A program made the translations under genes and the position numbers. A DNA stretch of 64,000 bases from Bdellovibrionales bacterium (lineage in GTDB: Bacteria; Bdellovibrionota; Bdellovibrionia; Bdellovibrionales; Bdellovibrionaceae). The stretch spans positions 62,001-126,000 of the forward strand of contig JAFEAQ010000006.1 in NCBI GenBank assembly GCA_018266295.1, read 5' to 3'. The stretch's first letter is position 1; every line of letters starts with the position of its first letter. Below the pieces are notes generated by a model, which worked only from the letters and a program-made list of their open reading frames with translations, was not told the origin of the DNA and did not search any database. This document shows positions 1 to 9,956 of this stretch, in pieces.

Positions 1-1134
1 GTCTTTCAAAGAATAAAACGTTGAGGAGTAAAGTCTGCCTAAAGTGCTGGCAAGAAGACCAACCGTTGAACCCGCAAGCACCGCCCACACATAGTTCGTG
101 CTATCGCGATCAAATACACCGGTTTGAAAAATCGCGCCGACAATCAAATCGCCAAGCACCAAAAATGCCACAACCGAAGGCACTATGAAAAAAGCAATCT
201 GGCTCAAGCCGCCGTTCAGGCGTTTTTGCAAGTAACTGCGAATTTCTTCCTCAGTGCCCGTGGCCTGCGACATCGCCGGAAGTTCCGCCACTGAAATGCT
301 CATGCCAAAAAGACTGACCGGCAAAAGATAAAGAGTCTGCGCATAGGCAAGAGCCGACACCGCGCCCGTCGGTAAAAGACTGGCTAACATATTGTCGATA
401 TAAGCACTGACCTGTACAACCCCGCGCGAGAAAACCACAGGAATGAAGTTCTTTACAACCGTGCGCACGCTCTGCAATTGCAAACTCAGACTTGGCCGGA
501 TCTTACGCCCCAATTTCAGTGCAAACGGAAACTGCACAAAGAATTGCAAGAAGCTGCCTGCAACCAAACCGTAAGAGGCCGTGATCGCCAAGTTGAACTG
601 ATCTTGCTGGCTCCAGCCAATGATCGAAACGATGATCGCTATATTCCAAATAACCGGCGCAACGTATGAAAGAAAGAATTTCTTGTGTGAATTCAAAATC
701 CCCAAGCACCACGCCGACATCACCAAGAAGCCCGTGCCCGGGAAAAGAATTTGCACAATCTTGATCGTCAATTCACGCTTTTCACCGTGAAAGCCCGGAG
801 CGATGACATCGATTAAAAATGGTGTTGCAAACACGCCAATCAGAACCAGCACCGAAGTCATCACAAACAAAAGACTGCCGATGACAGAGGCCACCTTTGC
901 AGCGTCTTCATCGTGTTTCCGCGCTAAGAGTTGGGCGTAGACAGGAATGAAACTTGCGGAAAGAACGCCCTCACCAAAGAGGTTTTGCAAAAAGTTAGGA
1001 ATTTTTAGAGCGGCTTTGAAGGCATCGCCGGCATCCGAGTTTCCGAAGTAATGGGCAAACACGCGCTCGCGCACGAGCCCTGCGATACGGCTAAAAAAGA
1101 TCCCCAGTCCCACCAAGAAGGCGTGCTTTTTCAT
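1..1134 (-). CDS. murJ: Lipid II flippase MurJ (MviN), 3' end missing
   Basis: The reading frame is open from the ATG at 1134 to the window edge, giving the first 378 residues of a protein that is usually about 500-530. The start reads MKKHAFLVGLGIFFSRIAGL, followed by RERVFAHYFG and GEGVLSASFIPVYAQL, the signature N-terminus of MurJ/MviN. Many hydrophobic segments follow, as expected of a 14-TM MOP-superfamily protein. MurJ moves undecaprenyl-linked lipid II across the inner membrane for peptidoglycan synthesis. The start codon shares one base with the uvrC stop (TAATG), so it is probably translationally coupled at the end of a uvrB-uvrC-murJ operon. Confidence 0.93.
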   Translation of the reverse strand, partial: MKKHAFLVGLGIFFSRIAGLVRERVFAHYFGNSDAGDAFKAALKIPNFLQNLFGEGVLSASFIPVYAQLLARKHDEDAAKVASVIGSLLFVMTSVLVLIGVFATPFLIDVIAPGFHGEKRELTIKIVQILFPGTGFLVMSAWCLGILNSHKKFFLSYVAPVIWNIAIIVSIIGWSQQDQFNLAITASYGLVAGSFLQFFVQFPFALKLGRKIRPSLSLQLQSVRTVVKNFIPVVFSRGVVQVSAYIDNMLASLLPTGAVSALAYAQTLYLLPVSLFGMSISVAELPAMSQATGTEEEIRSYLQKRLNGGLSQIAFFIVPSVVAFLVLGDLIVGAIFQTGVFDRDSTNYVWAVLAGSTVGLLASTLGRLYSSTFYSLKD

Positions 1135-3029
1135 TATTCCTCGGTCTTGTCTTCGTGTTCTTCGTCAGATTCATTCAACTGCAAAAGAACGCGCTCGGCA
1201 AGCACTCTATTAAAGCCTTTCAATTGGGCAATTTCCTCTGGGTCGGCCTCTTTAAGCTCTTGCACCCCTTTAAAGTGAGTCAAAAGAGCCTTCTTGCGCT
1301 TTTCACCAAGGCCCACAACGAAATCAAGTTCGCTTTCAAGACTTGTGTTCTCGCGGAGCTTACGATGGTACGTGATCGCAAAGCGATGAGCTTCGTCACG
1401 AATCCCCACCAGAATATGCAACGCCTCCGAGTTATTACGGAAGATCACCGGATTCGAACGCCCTGGGAGGAAGAAACGCTCTTCCGTGCTTGAAACCTCT
1501 GCCGCCTGAAAATCGGACTCGGTCCGCGCCTTGGCAAGCCCCACAACCGGAATGTCCTTACGGCCAATCTCCTCAAGAATACGCATGGCCTGAGACAACT
1601 GCCCCTTACCACCGTCAACCACCAGCAAGTGCGGATCATCGTACTCGGTATGTTTAAAGCGACGGCTAAGGACCTCGTACATCGAGGCAAAGTCATTCGA
1701 ACCTTCCACAGTTTTAATTTTGTAACGACGATAGTTTTCTTTGCTCGGAACACCGTCTTCGAAAACCACCTGCGAAGCCACAGTCTCAGCTCCTTGGAAG
1801 TTCGAAATATCGTAACACTCAATGCGGGTTGGGCGCACCGGAAGATTGAACTTCTCCTTGATCTCATCAAGACCGCGGATTTTTTCTTCTGATTTAGAAA
1901 CGTATTTTTCAAAATGTGCTTTGGCGTTTTCATTTGCCATATCAACGAGCGCACGCCCCTTTTCGTCCGTCGCAAAACGCACGACATTGTGTTTGGCGCC
2001 CGAACGCTCCTGCAAAACAGCTTCCATCAGCTTCGTCAAATCCGAGCCGATTTCCGTAGGCAGCAAAACCTCATCAGGGATGATATTGTCTTCGTAATAT
2101 TGATTCATGAAAGACACGAGCCATTCCCGCGGATCACTCGAAACATCAGCCACGTCCAAAAGTGGAATAAAATGCGAACGCGTACCGAGCACCCGGCCTT
2201 GGCGCACGTGCAGAGTTTCAATCAAGCAACCGCGATCATCACCAAAGTATCCGATCGCATCCTGATCTTTCTCAGAAGTATCGTTAATGACCGCTTGTTT
2301 TTGTAGAATAGATTTAATCGACTCAATCGAGTCACGCAGCCTCGCCGCGACTTCGAACTTCTCTTCCTCCGCTGCCTGCATCATCTTGGCCTTCATCGTT
2401 TTCACGACGCTCTTGTTTTTCCCTTTCAGGAACAACAACGCGCCTTCAACTTCCGAGCGATAATCTTCGCTTGCAATGTACTGCACACAGGGCGCGGTGC
2501 AACGACCAATCTGATGAGTCATGCACGGACGTTTACGAGACTTAAACATCGCATCCGTACAATCACGAATTTTAAAAGTCCGATTCAAAAAACGAATCGT
2601 ACCAAACACGGCCCCACCACTCGTGTAGGGACCGAAATAAAGACTTCCGTCCTTCTTGACCTTGCGACTCAGGTACAAACGCGGAAAGTCCTCATTCCAA
2701 GTCATACGGATATAAGGATACGATTTGTCATCACGCAGACGGATATTGTACTTCGGGCGATGTTTTTTGATGAGCGAAGCTTCCAGCAAAAAGGCTTCGA
2801 CCTCAGTCTTTGTCAGAATGTATTCAATGTGATTGATGTTCTGAACCAGCAGGCGGGTTTTCGGCGTGTGGTCCTTGCTGTCGGTAAAATAACTACGAAC
2901 ACGATTGCGCAGATTCTTTGCCTTGCCGACGTAAATAATCTTATCCACGGAGTTTTTCATCAGATAAACTCCGCTCTGGGTAGGATATTCTTTTACCAGC
3001 TCTTTGAGCTCGTCGAACTTCTGCGACAT
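1134..3029 (-). CDS. uvrC: UvrABC excinuclease subunit C
   Basis: UvrC makes both incisions around a DNA lesion in nucleotide excision repair. The 631-residue protein has the expected layout: a GIY-YIG nuclease domain near residues 17-95 (SGVYLMKNS then IIYVGKAKNLRNRV), a cysteine cluster (CMTHQIGRCTAPC), a UVR segment for UvrB contact near 200-240, and the RNase H-like 5' nuclease domain (RIECYDISNFQG, VVDGGKGQLSQA, AHRFAITYHRK). The helix-hairpin-helix tail closes it (VVGLGEKRKKALLTHF). Length is normal for the family. It begins three bases after uvrB stops and overlaps murJ by one base, so it is the middle gene of an operon. Confidence 0.97.
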   Translation of the reverse strand: MSQKFDELKELVKEYPTQSGVYLMKNSVDKIIYVGKAKNLRNRVRSYFTDSKDHTPKTRLLVQNINHIEYILTKTEVEAFLLEASLIKKHRPKYNIRLRDDKSYPYIRMTWNEDFPRLYLSRKVKKDGSLYFGPYTSGGAVFGTIRFLNRTFKIRDCTDAMFKSRKRPCMTHQIGRCTAPCVQYIASEDYRSEVEGALLFLKGKNKSVVKTMKAKMMQAAEEEKFEVAARLRDSIESIKSILQKQAVINDTSEKDQDAIGYFGDDRGCLIETLHVRQGRVLGTRSHFIPLLDVADVSSDPREWLVSFMNQYYEDNIIPDEVLLPTEIGSDLTKLMEAVLQERSGAKHNVVRFATDEKGRALVDMANENAKAHFEKYVSKSEEKIRGLDEIKEKFNLPVRPTRIECYDISNFQGAETVASQVVFEDGVPSKENYRRYKIKTVEGSNDFASMYEVLSRRFKHTEYDDPHLLVVDGGKGQLSQAMRILEEIGRKDIPVVGLAKARTESDFQAAEVSSTEERFFLPGRSNPVIFRNNSEALHILVGIRDEAHRFAITYHRKLRENTSLESELDFVVGLGEKRKKALLTHFKGVQELKEADPEEIAQLKGFNRVLAERVLLQLNESDEEHEDKTEE

Positions 3030-3032
3030 GTT

Positions 3033-5108
3033 TTAGTCTTTTTTACCTTCCTGCACATCAGCGGATTCTTTTTCCACTTCACCGCTACGCACATTCAAAT
3101 CCACAATCTGCAAACGTTTGATCTCGTCGCGGATTTTTGCGGCCTCTTCGAACTCCAAATTAGCAGAGTATTCTTTCATCTTCTTACGAAGTTTTTCGAT
3201 TTCTTTAGCAATCTTATCAGGCTCATTCCCGAATCGCTGGGCAATGCCCAGGATCTTCTGCTCAGGTCCGCCGACAAGGTGTGCGCCCACGGAGCCGTCA
3301 AAAGTATCGCCCAAGCCCTCTTTGATACGCTTTTTCACCGACTGCGGAGTGATGCCATGTTTTTCATTGTACTCCTGCTGAATGCGCCGACGACGATCCG
3401 TCTCATCCATGGCTTTTCTCATCGAATCGGTAATGCGATCCCCGTAAAGGATTACTTTGCCGTTCAAGTTACGAGCGGCACGGCCGATCGTTTGGATCAA
3501 TGAACGCTCCGAGCGAAGGAAGCCCTCTTTGTCAGCATCGGTGATCCCCACAAGGCTCACCTCAGGGATATCCAAGCCCTCACGAAGCAAGTTGATCCCC
3601 ACAAGCACATCAAACACACCTAAGCGCAAATCGCGCAGGATCTCAGTCCGCTCAACCGTGTCGATATCACTATGCAGGTATTTTACTTTTACGCCCAAAG
3701 ATTCATAGTACTCGGTCAAATCTTCAGCGCTTCGTTTCGTGAGCGTTGTAATCAAAACACGCTCGCCTTTTGCAATGCGTGTGCGGCTCTCCGACAGCAA
3801 ATCATCAACTTGATGACGGACCGGACGCACTTCAACCACAGGATCAATTAAACCCGTCGGACGAATGATCTGCTCAACGATCACGCCTTCAGATTTTTGG
3901 AATTCGTAATTCGCCGGGGTTGCCGACACATAGACGACTTTGTCCATCATGCGCTCAAATTCTTGAAAATTGAGTGGACGATTATCAAGTGCGCTCGGCA
4001 ACCGAAAGCCGTGCTCCACCAGATTCATTTTACGGGCGCGGTCCCCACGGTACATCCCGCCGATTTGCGGTACAGTCACGTGCGACTCATCGATAAAGGT
4101 GACGAAGTTTTTCGGAAAGTATTCAAGCAGTGTCGGAGGCGGCTCCCCCGGTCCACGGCCTGTCATATGACGAGAATAGTTCTCGATCCCCTGACAGAAG
4201 CCCATTTGCTCGATCATCTCGATATCGTAATAAGTTCTTTGCTCAAGTCGCTGAGCCTCGAGCATCTTCAAATTTTTATTGAGATCAACAATCCTTTCGC
4301 GCAATTCCTCTTGAATTGTCTTAATCGCGCGTTTCATGTTCTCTTCACCAGTAACGTGGTGACTTCCGGGATAGATCCCGATCTGATCAAGCTCTTCAAG
4401 AACTTGGCCCGTTAATGGATCGATCCACGAAATTTTCTCGACGTAGTCACCGAAGAACTCAATACGCAATGCACGCTGCTCTTCGTAGGCCGGAAAGACC
4501 TCGACGATATCACCACGCACACGAATATTACCACGGGCGAAGTCGACATTGTTACGCGTGTATTGAATACGAATCAGCTCCCGCAAGAAATGATCGCGTT
4601 TCAATTCCGAATTTGCGACCACTTGAACCATCATGCCTTCGTAAGCCTCGGGCGAACCCAAACCATAAATGCACGACACGGAACTCACGATGATCACATC
4701 ACGACGGTCAAAAAGCGAACGCGTCGCCGAGTGGCGCATACGATCGATTTGCTCATTAATCGCCGAATCTTTCTCGATGTAAGTATCCGTTGAAGGAATG
4801 TAAGCCTCGGGCTGGTAGTAGTCGTAGTAGCTGACGAAGTACTCAACCGCATTATTTGGAAAAAGCTCTTTAAACTCGGCATACAACTGAGCCGCCAAAG
4901 TCTTGTTGGGGGCAAGCACCAATGCCGGTTCATTCAACTGGGCAATCGTGTGTGCCATCGTGAAGGTCTTACCGGAACCGGTCACCCCCAAGAGAGTTTG
5001 ATGGTTCAACCCCAACTTAAAGTTTTGAACCAAATCAGCGATGGCCTTCGGTTGGTCCCCCGAAGGCTTGAATTCAGATTTCAACTGGAAGCTCTTTTTA
5101 TACGCCAT
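3033..5108 (-). CDS. uvrB: UvrABC excinuclease subunit B
   Basis: UvrB is the damage-verifying helicase-like subunit that UvrA loads on DNA and that recruits UvrC. Visible motifs: Walker A GVTGSGKT (about residues 41-48), the beta-hairpin region [16 protein letters not shown], the Walker B-like TFIDESHVT, helicase motif [28 protein letters not shown], and the C-terminal UVR domain ([17 protein letters not shown]). I chose the ATG at 5108 (MAYKKSFQL) because AGGA lies eight bases before it. A TTG nine codons upstream is in frame but has no ribosome site. The length from this start, 691 residues, fits the family. First gene of the uvrB-uvrC-murJ operon. Confidence 0.97.
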   Translation of the reverse strand: MAYKKSFQLKSEFKPSGDQPKAIADLVQNFKLGLNHQTLLGVTGSGKTFTMAHTIAQLNEPALVLAPNKTLAAQLYAEFKELFPNNAVEYFVSYYDYYQPEAYIPSTDTYIEKDSAINEQIDRMRHSATRSLFDRRDVIIVSSVSCIYGLGSPEAYEGMMVQVVANSELKRDHFLRELIRIQYTRNNVDFARGNIRVRGDIVEVFPAYEEQRALRIEFFGDYVEKISWIDPLTGQVLEELDQIGIYPGSHHVTGEENMKRAIKTIQEELRERIVDLNKNLKMLEAQRLEQRTYYDIEMIEQMGFCQGIENYSRHMTGRGPGEPPPTLLEYFPKNFVTFIDESHVTVPQIGGMYRGDRARKMNLVEHGFRLPSALDNRPLNFQEFERMMDKVVYVSATPANYEFQKSEGVIVEQIIRPTGLIDPVVEVRPVRHQVDDLLSESRTRIAKGERVLITTLTKRSAEDLTEYYESLGVKVKYLHSDIDTVERTEILRDLRLGVFDVLVGINLLREGLDIPEVSLVGITDADKEGFLRSERSLIQTIGRAARNLNGKVILYGDRITDSMRKAMDETDRRRRIQQEYNEKHGITPQSVKKRIKEGLGDTFDGSVGAHLVGGPEQKILGIAQRFGNEPDKIAKEIEKLRKKMKEYSANLEFEEAAKIRDEIKRLQIVDLNVRSGEVEKESADVQEGKKD

Positions 5109-5149
5109 GAAGTCTATCCTAATTTTAGCTGGCAAAATAATAGACTAGT

Positions 5150-6385
5150 TTAAATGCTTCTCAGGCTTGTGTGAATGTTTTGTTTCGAAATCCGCCAAAT
5201 GGGATAGAGCACCGAAATGATGTTTCCTGCAATGACTGCGAGCCACACCGGCCAGCTCGTCCATATTGGCATAGAGACAATGTCCTCTCCCGGTAGATTG
5301 GCACCTAACAATGAGCGCAACCACGGGAAGACCGAAGCATCGATCAAGGCCCCCAATAAACAAGCTAAAACTGCCAAATACAGCGCTTCATAAAGCAAAA
5401 CTTTAAACAAATCACTCTTCGAGTATCCGAGGGCACGCAAAACCGCGAGCTGAACATTCATGCTCTCAAAACGCCCCATCATCATCGAAGCCACCGAGCT
5501 AAATCCCAAAAGAATAATAATCGCCGCCACCAAAAGCCCGAGCTCACGGCCTGTTCCCGTCAGCTCGTTGAGTTTGCGATAACCTTCGCCGACAGAAACC
5601 ATCTGCGCAACGGTTCGGCGATTAATCAAACTTTCTAAATGCGGAAATCCCCCCTCCTTAAGATAGACAAGCATGAAATTCATCACCTTCGTGCCCCAAG
5701 GAGTGCGGAACAACAATGAGTTGTCGTTAAAAATCTTATCCGCAGTTTCCCAACTGCCAAGAACAATGCGATCCCAGGCTTTATCCGTTGCTTTAAAAAT
5801 CCCTACGACCTGCAACGTTTGCGAATTTTCAGGAGCGGGCTCGCCTCCAACCCAAACGCGGGCCGGAAGAGAATCACCGACTTTTAATTTTAAGCGCGAG
5901 GCCACCTGAGAACCCACCACGACTTGCCCCGCAAGCGACGGGGCATTTCCGGTTTCAAGCTCCGGCAAATCTTTTTCTTTAAAAGCAAAAAAATCACTCG
6001 TAGTCGTGTAAACGCGGAATTCATCCGTCTTTGCCACCAGCGCGAAAGGAAATACTCCGCGGATGAAGTTCGCATTGACGGTGGCCTTGTCTTCAAAATG
6101 CAGGCTCTCTTGGTTCTTGAGAGTCGTATAGAGATTCATCGGAATAGACTCTGGATAGTCACCTTCAAAGTTCAGCATTCCCAAAAGCAAGTCCAAAGCG
6201 CCCGATTTAGCCCCAATGATCGCATCGCCTGTGTTAATAAGGCTCGCAAAGCGCTCGTTGCTCAAAGAATATAAACGCAGCAAAATCCCACTGGTCGCCA
6301 CCGCCAGCACAATCCCCAATAGAACGATCAAACTAGAAAACTTTTTTCGAATGAGGTGCAAATACGCAATCTTTGCCGGATTCAT
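5150..6385 (-). CDS. ABC transporter permease, FtsX/LolC-MacB type
   Basis: This 411-residue inner-membrane protein has the MacB/FtsX layout: an N-terminal membrane helix (about residues 14-37, FSSLIVLLGIVLAVATSGIL), a roughly 230-residue periplasmic domain, then three membrane helices in the last 130 residues, including a VLRALGYSKSDLFKVLLYEAL segment typical of the FtsX permease core. Such permeases act with a LolD-like ATPase in lipoprotein release or export of peptides and other envelope substrates. Its start overlaps the ATPase stop by four bases, so the two form one transporter. No outer-membrane or adaptor partner is adjacent, so the substrate cannot be named. Confidence 0.85.
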   Translation of the reverse strand: MNPAKIAYLHLIRKKFSSLIVLLGIVLAVATSGILLRLYSLSNERFASLINTGDAIIGAKSGALDLLLGMLNFEGDYPESIPMNLYTTLKNQESLHFEDKATVNANFIRGVFPFALVAKTDEFRVYTTTSDFFAFKEKDLPELETGNAPSLAGQVVVGSQVASRLKLKVGDSLPARVWVGGEPAPENSQTLQVVGIFKATDKAWDRIVLGSWETADKIFNDNSLLFRTPWGTKVMNFMLVYLKEGGFPHLESLINRRTVAQMVSVGEGYRKLNELTGTGRELGLLVAAIIILLGFSSVASMMMGRFESMNVQLAVLRALGYSKSDLFKVLLYEALYLAVLACLLGALIDASVFPWLRSLLGANLPGEDIVSMPIWTSWPVWLAVIAGNIISVLYPIWRISKQNIHTSLRSI

Positions 6386-6993
6386 TGAACTAACTCCGCG
6401 AAATTCAGATTGCGACCGAAATACTTCTGCAAACGGCTGTCATGACTCACAACAATGAGTGTTTTCTTCTGCGAAGTCTCGAGCAACAGCTCCATGACTT
6501 TTTTTGCATTGGCTTCATCAAGACTCGAAGTTGGCTCATCGGCTAAAATCACCGCCGGGTTCTGTAAAAGAACGCGAACCACCGCTAAACGCTGTTGTTC
6601 TCCGAGACTCAGATTCCCCGCTCTGACATGAAGCTTGTCACTGAGCCCCACTTTTTTAAGAACACTCTCGGCATTTTCGCCTAGCTTATTCGTCACAAGC
6701 TCGAGATTCTCGGCACACGTCATGTGTTCAAGCAGATTCATTTTCTGAAAAACAAAGCCGATTTTGTTTTTACGAAACTCACTGAGTTCAAGGTCACTCA
6801 GAGTACAGAGATTTTGTCCATCACAAAAAACTTCTCCGCGAGTCGGTTTCCAGAGGCCGCCGATCAGATGCAATAGGCTCGTTTTACCGCTGCCACTGGG
6901 GCCATAGATAAGGACCTTCTCATTTGCCGGAATAGAAAGATGGCTGAATTTAAACAAAGATGCGACTTCAATGCCACGAAGCTCAATATCCAT
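6382..6993 (-). CDS. ABC transporter ATP-binding protein, LolD/MacB type
   Basis: A compact 203-residue ATPase with Walker A GPSGSGKTSLL, Q-loop FVFQKMNLLEHMTCAENL, signature LSLGEQQRLAVVR, Walker B VILADEPTSSLD and switch histidine VVSHD. The signature has LSLGE where the consensus is LSGGE. It drives the FtsX-type permease that follows with a four-base overlap. It is the first gene of a two-gene operon. Sequence pattern places it with LolD/MacB/FtsE-type ATPases rather than nutrient importers; the exact substrate is open. Confidence 0.9.
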   Translation of the reverse strand: MDIELRGIEVASLFKFSHLSIPANEKVLIYGPSGSGKTSLLHLIGGLWKPTRGEVFCDGQNLCTLSDLELSEFRKNKIGFVFQKMNLLEHMTCAENLELVTNKLGENAESVLKKVGLSDKLHVRAGNLSLGEQQRLAVVRVLLQNPAVILADEPTSSLDEANAKKVMELLLETSQKKTLIVVSHDSRLQKYFGRNLNFAELVQ

Positions 6994-7096
6994 GACTCAC
7001 TCCATAAGCTAAGGCTAGCGAAGTTTTTTGATGCTTTCAATAGATCTCTTGGTATCCTTAAGGTTCAGCTCATTTTGGAGGGCCCACACATTCACT

Positions 7097-7822
7097 ATGG
7101 AGTTTAGCTGTAAAATTCCCTTCGAACTCACCATTGCACCTTATCGGCTGAGAACGATCCAAAACTCTGATGAATTAAACGCGGTCCTTGAGCTTCGCAA
7201 GCTATGCTTTAACGCCGACATCGACAAAATGCAGTTCGACCTCGCCGCCGACCACTTGATTGTCGAGGACATTGAAAAGAAAATTCTCTGTGGCACTTAC
7301 CGTCTGACCCATTCCGACTTTAGCACCCATTTCGAATGCGAAGAAGACTTCGAGATCCCCGCTTTCTTAGAAAAAAATGAAGCGAAGCTCGAGCTTGCCT
7401 GGGCCTGCATCCATCCAGAGTACCGTAACGGAACGATCGTGAGCCTGCTTTGGCGAGGAATCACCGAGGTCATAAAAATTCGCTCAGCAAAATACATCTT
7501 CGGCACCACCAGCATTAAAGGTGAACCCGAAGACATTGCACGCATTCAAGATGCTCTTCAAGGCAAGGAGCTACCATTCCCGGTTCTTCCGCGCCGAAGT
7601 CATGTGAGAAAAATTCTTCCGTTGGATGCCGATACAGGCCTGAGCACTTCCAGCGCTTCATGGCGAAGGCTGCTCCCGGGACTTCTCAGAGCCTACTTAA
7701 TGGCAGGCGCCCTCGTTTGTGCCCAGCCCAGCTACGATATTGACCTGAATTGTTATGACTTCATGACCGTGATCGATGTCGATCAAGCGACAGATTCTTT
7801 AATTCATCATTACAATTTATAA
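7097..7822 (+). CDS. GNAT-fold N-acyltransferase (OlsB-like)
   Basis: The protein resembles the Acetyltransf_5 group that includes ornithine lipid N-acyltransferase OlsB and acyl-homoserine-lactone synthase-like proteins. The N-terminal half has YRLRTIQNSDELNAVLELRKLCF, then CGTYRL and LELAWACIHPEYRNGTIVSLLW, the strand-helix core expected to bind an acyl donor. In this family the product may be an aminolipid, but the substrate is inferred only. I chose ATG 7097; a GGAGGG lies 14 bases upstream, longer than usual, and an in-frame ATG at 7028 is an alternative. It is flanked by divergent and convergent genes, so it is probably transcribed alone; the last six bases overlap the next gene on the other strand. 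Confidence 0.65.
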   Translation: MEFSCKIPFELTIAPYRLRTIQNSDELNAVLELRKLCFNADIDKMQFDLAADHLIVEDIEKKILCGTYRLTHSDFSTHFECEEDFEIPAFLEKNEAKLELAWACIHPEYRNGTIVSLLWRGITEVIKIRSAKYIFGTTSIKGEPEDIARIQDALQGKELPFPVLPRRSHVRKILPLDADTGLSTSSASWRRLLPGLLRAYLMAGALVCAQPSYDIDLNCYDFMTVIDVDQATDSLIHHYNL

Positions 7823-8251
7823 AAAATAATGCCTTAAGTAAAAGCCACCGATCAAAATCGTCAGGCTATGCATAGTCCAAACGATGGTGCGCACCCAATT
7901 ATGCCCCAGCAAACGCTCAATGAGTTCATCGCTGTATGCAAAAGCCATTTCACGGTAAATGGACACTGAAATATAGGCTGTATAGCAGAAATTAAAAATA
8001 GAATACGTCAACAGAGCGCCACTGAACCACAGCGGATAATGCGCATCAAAGAAAAGATAAGCTGCCGTGGCCAGTTGCAGAACGATCACCGGTAATACAA
8101 TTCGAACGATACGACTTAAATGAATGTCGTAATATTCTTTGTATCGATCCTTATCGACAAGCCGAAGCAACGGATATTGAATGACCTGTGCAAACCAGAT
8201 CACACCCGTCATATAGAACGCACTCGCAGAATGTAACAATAGTGAATACAT
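7817..8251 (-). CDS. Small integral membrane protein, unknown
   Basis: A 144-residue protein with four likely membrane segments, at about residues 5-25, 48-68, 73-98 and 120-142. The conserved-looking N-terminus (TGVIWFAQVIQYPL) recalls small four-helix membrane proteins of the DUF4149/DUF1772 kind, with a polar Q in the first helix, but I cannot assign a family. It follows the GT25-like gene by five bases at the end of the gltX-cysS operon, which could mean an envelope role, though position in a housekeeping operon is weak evidence. Confidence 0.7.
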   Translation of the reverse strand: MYSLLLHSASAFYMTGVIWFAQVIQYPLLRLVDKDRYKEYYDIHLSRIVRIVLPVIVLQLATAAYLFFDAHYPLWFSGALLTYSIFNFCYTAYISVSIYREMAFAYSDELIERLLGHNWVRTIVWTMHSLTILIGGFYLRHYFL

Positions 8252-8256
8252 GCGGT

Positions 8257-8943
8257 TTAGCGCTCAATTCCGGCTGGAGTTTTCTTACGGTCGACAATGG
8301 TGGTTTCGCCGCCTTCGTCATAGGCATAAAGCCCCATCTGAACAATCGAAAAGAGATCCGCTCGCATCATGATATCCAAAGCTTCATGAACGCCGAATTT
8401 AACCACATGTGAAACCAGATTTTTCGCCATGGCGGGATCAATCGCATACGCATGAGCGCGGCAAATAAAATGATAATTATGATTGAGCGTTGCATGGGGC
8501 GGGATCGGCAAAACTGGCCAGCCTTTTGTGACCTGCTCAGAACCGCCAAGATAAATGATCTGATTAAATGCCTGAAAATCGCGGAAAGCCTTTACCATGA
8601 TCGCATCATGCTCAAGAATCACAATCGGCTGATCGAGCTCAAGACACTTTACCCACAAGGCAAAATGCGAAAGAACACACGCGATCTCAGTCACCGAAAG
8701 CTCATGATCCACAGCCTTCAACCACGTAAGTGCAGTGCAAGACTGCAACGACGGTGGAACAACCAACTGGCCGCTGGTGCCATCGATACCTTCAAAAAAT
8801 TGATACGGCATTCCGGACTTTTCACACGAAGCCGCGCACCGCTCTGAAAGTCTGACAGACTCACGATTCCCCGAAATTCTGATGATATAGGCGTTTTCGA
8901 TTTGAGTATTAAACTGGCTACGCAGAGTTTTATTAAGATCCAC
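8257..8943 (-). CDS. Glycosyltransferase family 25-like protein
   Basis: GT25 enzymes add sugars, often galactose, to lipopolysaccharide or other glycans. Supporting features in 228 residues: an early YIIRISGNRESV strand, FFEGIDGTSGQ, then EIACVLSHFALWVKCLELDQ followed by VILEHDA, which matches the GT25 block where a DxD-like ED(D) metal-binding motif sits. Here the motif reads EHDA, an unusual change that may weaken metal binding. The start is GTG; its G lies within the stop of the upstream glycosyltransferase (TAGTG). The pairing suggests both act on the same surface glycan. Confidence 0.72.
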   Translation of the reverse strand: MDLNKTLRSQFNTQIENAYIIRISGNRESVRLSERCAASCEKSGMPYQFFEGIDGTSGQLVVPPSLQSCTALTWLKAVDHELSVTEIACVLSHFALWVKCLELDQPIVILEHDAIMVKAFRDFQAFNQIIYLGGSEQVTKGWPVLPIPPHATLNHNYHFICRAHAYAIDPAMAKNLVSHVVKFGVHEALDIMMRADLFSIVQMGLYAYDEGGETTIVDRKKTPAGIER

Positions 8944-9956
8944 TAAAGTCCTCGCGCTTTCAATGCCTCGGCAACCTCAGCAAAAACCACATCCCACTCA
9001 CCGAATTTCTTCTGACGGAATAAGCGAACAGAGTCATACCAAGGTGACTTGGTCCCAGGATATGCCCAGACATAGTAAGGCAGAATCGGCACGATCACCC
9101 AGGTCTCTTTTCCAAGGCCAGCCGCCGCATGGGCGACGCTCGTGCAAGAGGTAATCACCAGATCCAACTGATCGATGACGGCCAAAGTATCTTCCCAAGT
9201 CTCCAGCGGCAGTGGCGTTTCTTCTTTTTGCAGACTCACCCAGGAACGCGCCCCTATCGCCTGCAAAAGCCCCTCTTTCGGAAACTTACGATGCTGTTCA
9301 TGTTCAAATTGAGGATTGCCATAAAACCTCAGGCCAATCCGCGGACGTTGTGATTCAGAAAAATTCCGCGCAAAGAGCTCTTTCCACTTCGCGCGATATT
9401 CCGGAGCCACACTTAAATACGGAGCCCCGGAAAGAGTCGCATATTCTTTTTCAAGGACGCGAGCAGCACTCATCGCAGGAACCCAGAAGTCATGATAAAC
9501 CTCGGGAGCCGCCTTATGACCAACCACCGCGGCCACACCCGGCACCCGTGAGAAAACAGATTTTAAAGCATTGTCGCAAGTCACCGTGACCTTTGCGCCC
9601 CGATCAGCAAAATCTTTCGCAAAACGCACGTTGATGATTTCATCACCATAACCGCCTTCACTGCACAAAAGTACATGACGGCCTTCAAGATTTTCATTGC
9701 GATAGATAGGTTTATTCGTCGGTAGCGGCGGATCACCGAAAGCACGTTCCCAGCGGCCCGAATCAAGAAGCTTCAGCCCTTGCAGCAGATTTCCGCGCAT
9801 CATCTCATACCAAGCGCGATTAAAAGCGGCGCGATGACAGTCTGGAGTCGTTCGCGCGAGCTCCTCGGCGATTTCCCATCCCCGTTGGAAGTCGCCGCGA
9901 AGACCTGCGGCCACTTGTTCATCGAGTAAGGGGGAACCACGTCGGACTGGAATCAT
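8943..9956 (-). CDS. GT-B fold glycosyltransferase with short helical N-terminus
   Basis: The 337-residue protein starts with a helical, TPR-like stretch (about residues 8-60, GLRGDFQRGWEIAEELA) and continues with a Rossmann-like domain (HVLLCSEGGYGDEIINVRFA) resembling TPR-linked or GT9/GT41-like glycosyltransferases. Later come PRIGLRFYGNP, SLQKEE and DLVITSCTSVAHAAAGLGK, the nucleotide-sugar-binding region typical of heptosyltransferase/O-GlcNAc-type folds. Its ATG overlaps the cysS stop by one base (TAATG) and its stop overlaps the GT25-like start. Probably a glycan-assembly enzyme; acceptor unknown. Confidence 0.72.
   Translation of the reverse strand: MIPVRRGSPLLDEQVAAGLRGDFQRGWEIAEELARTTPDCHRAAFNRAWYEMMRGNLLQGLKLLDSGRWERAFGDPPLPTNKPIYRNENLEGRHVLLCSEGGYGDEIINVRFAKDFADRGAKVTVTCDNALKSVFSRVPGVAAVVGHKAAPEVYHDFWVPAMSAARVLEKEYATLSGAPYLSVAPEYRAKWKELFARNFSESQRPRIGLRFYGNPQFEHEQHRKFPKEGLLQAIGARSWVSLQKEETPLPLETWEDTLAVIDQLDLVITSCTSVAHAAAGLGKETWVIVPILPYYVWAYPGTKSPWYDSVRLFRQKKFGEWDVVFAEVAEALKARGL

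Noticed and set aside
2514..3503. 329-codon open frame opposite uvrC and uvrB
   Set aside because: It is the mirror of conserved uvrB and uvrC coding sequence and has no domain.
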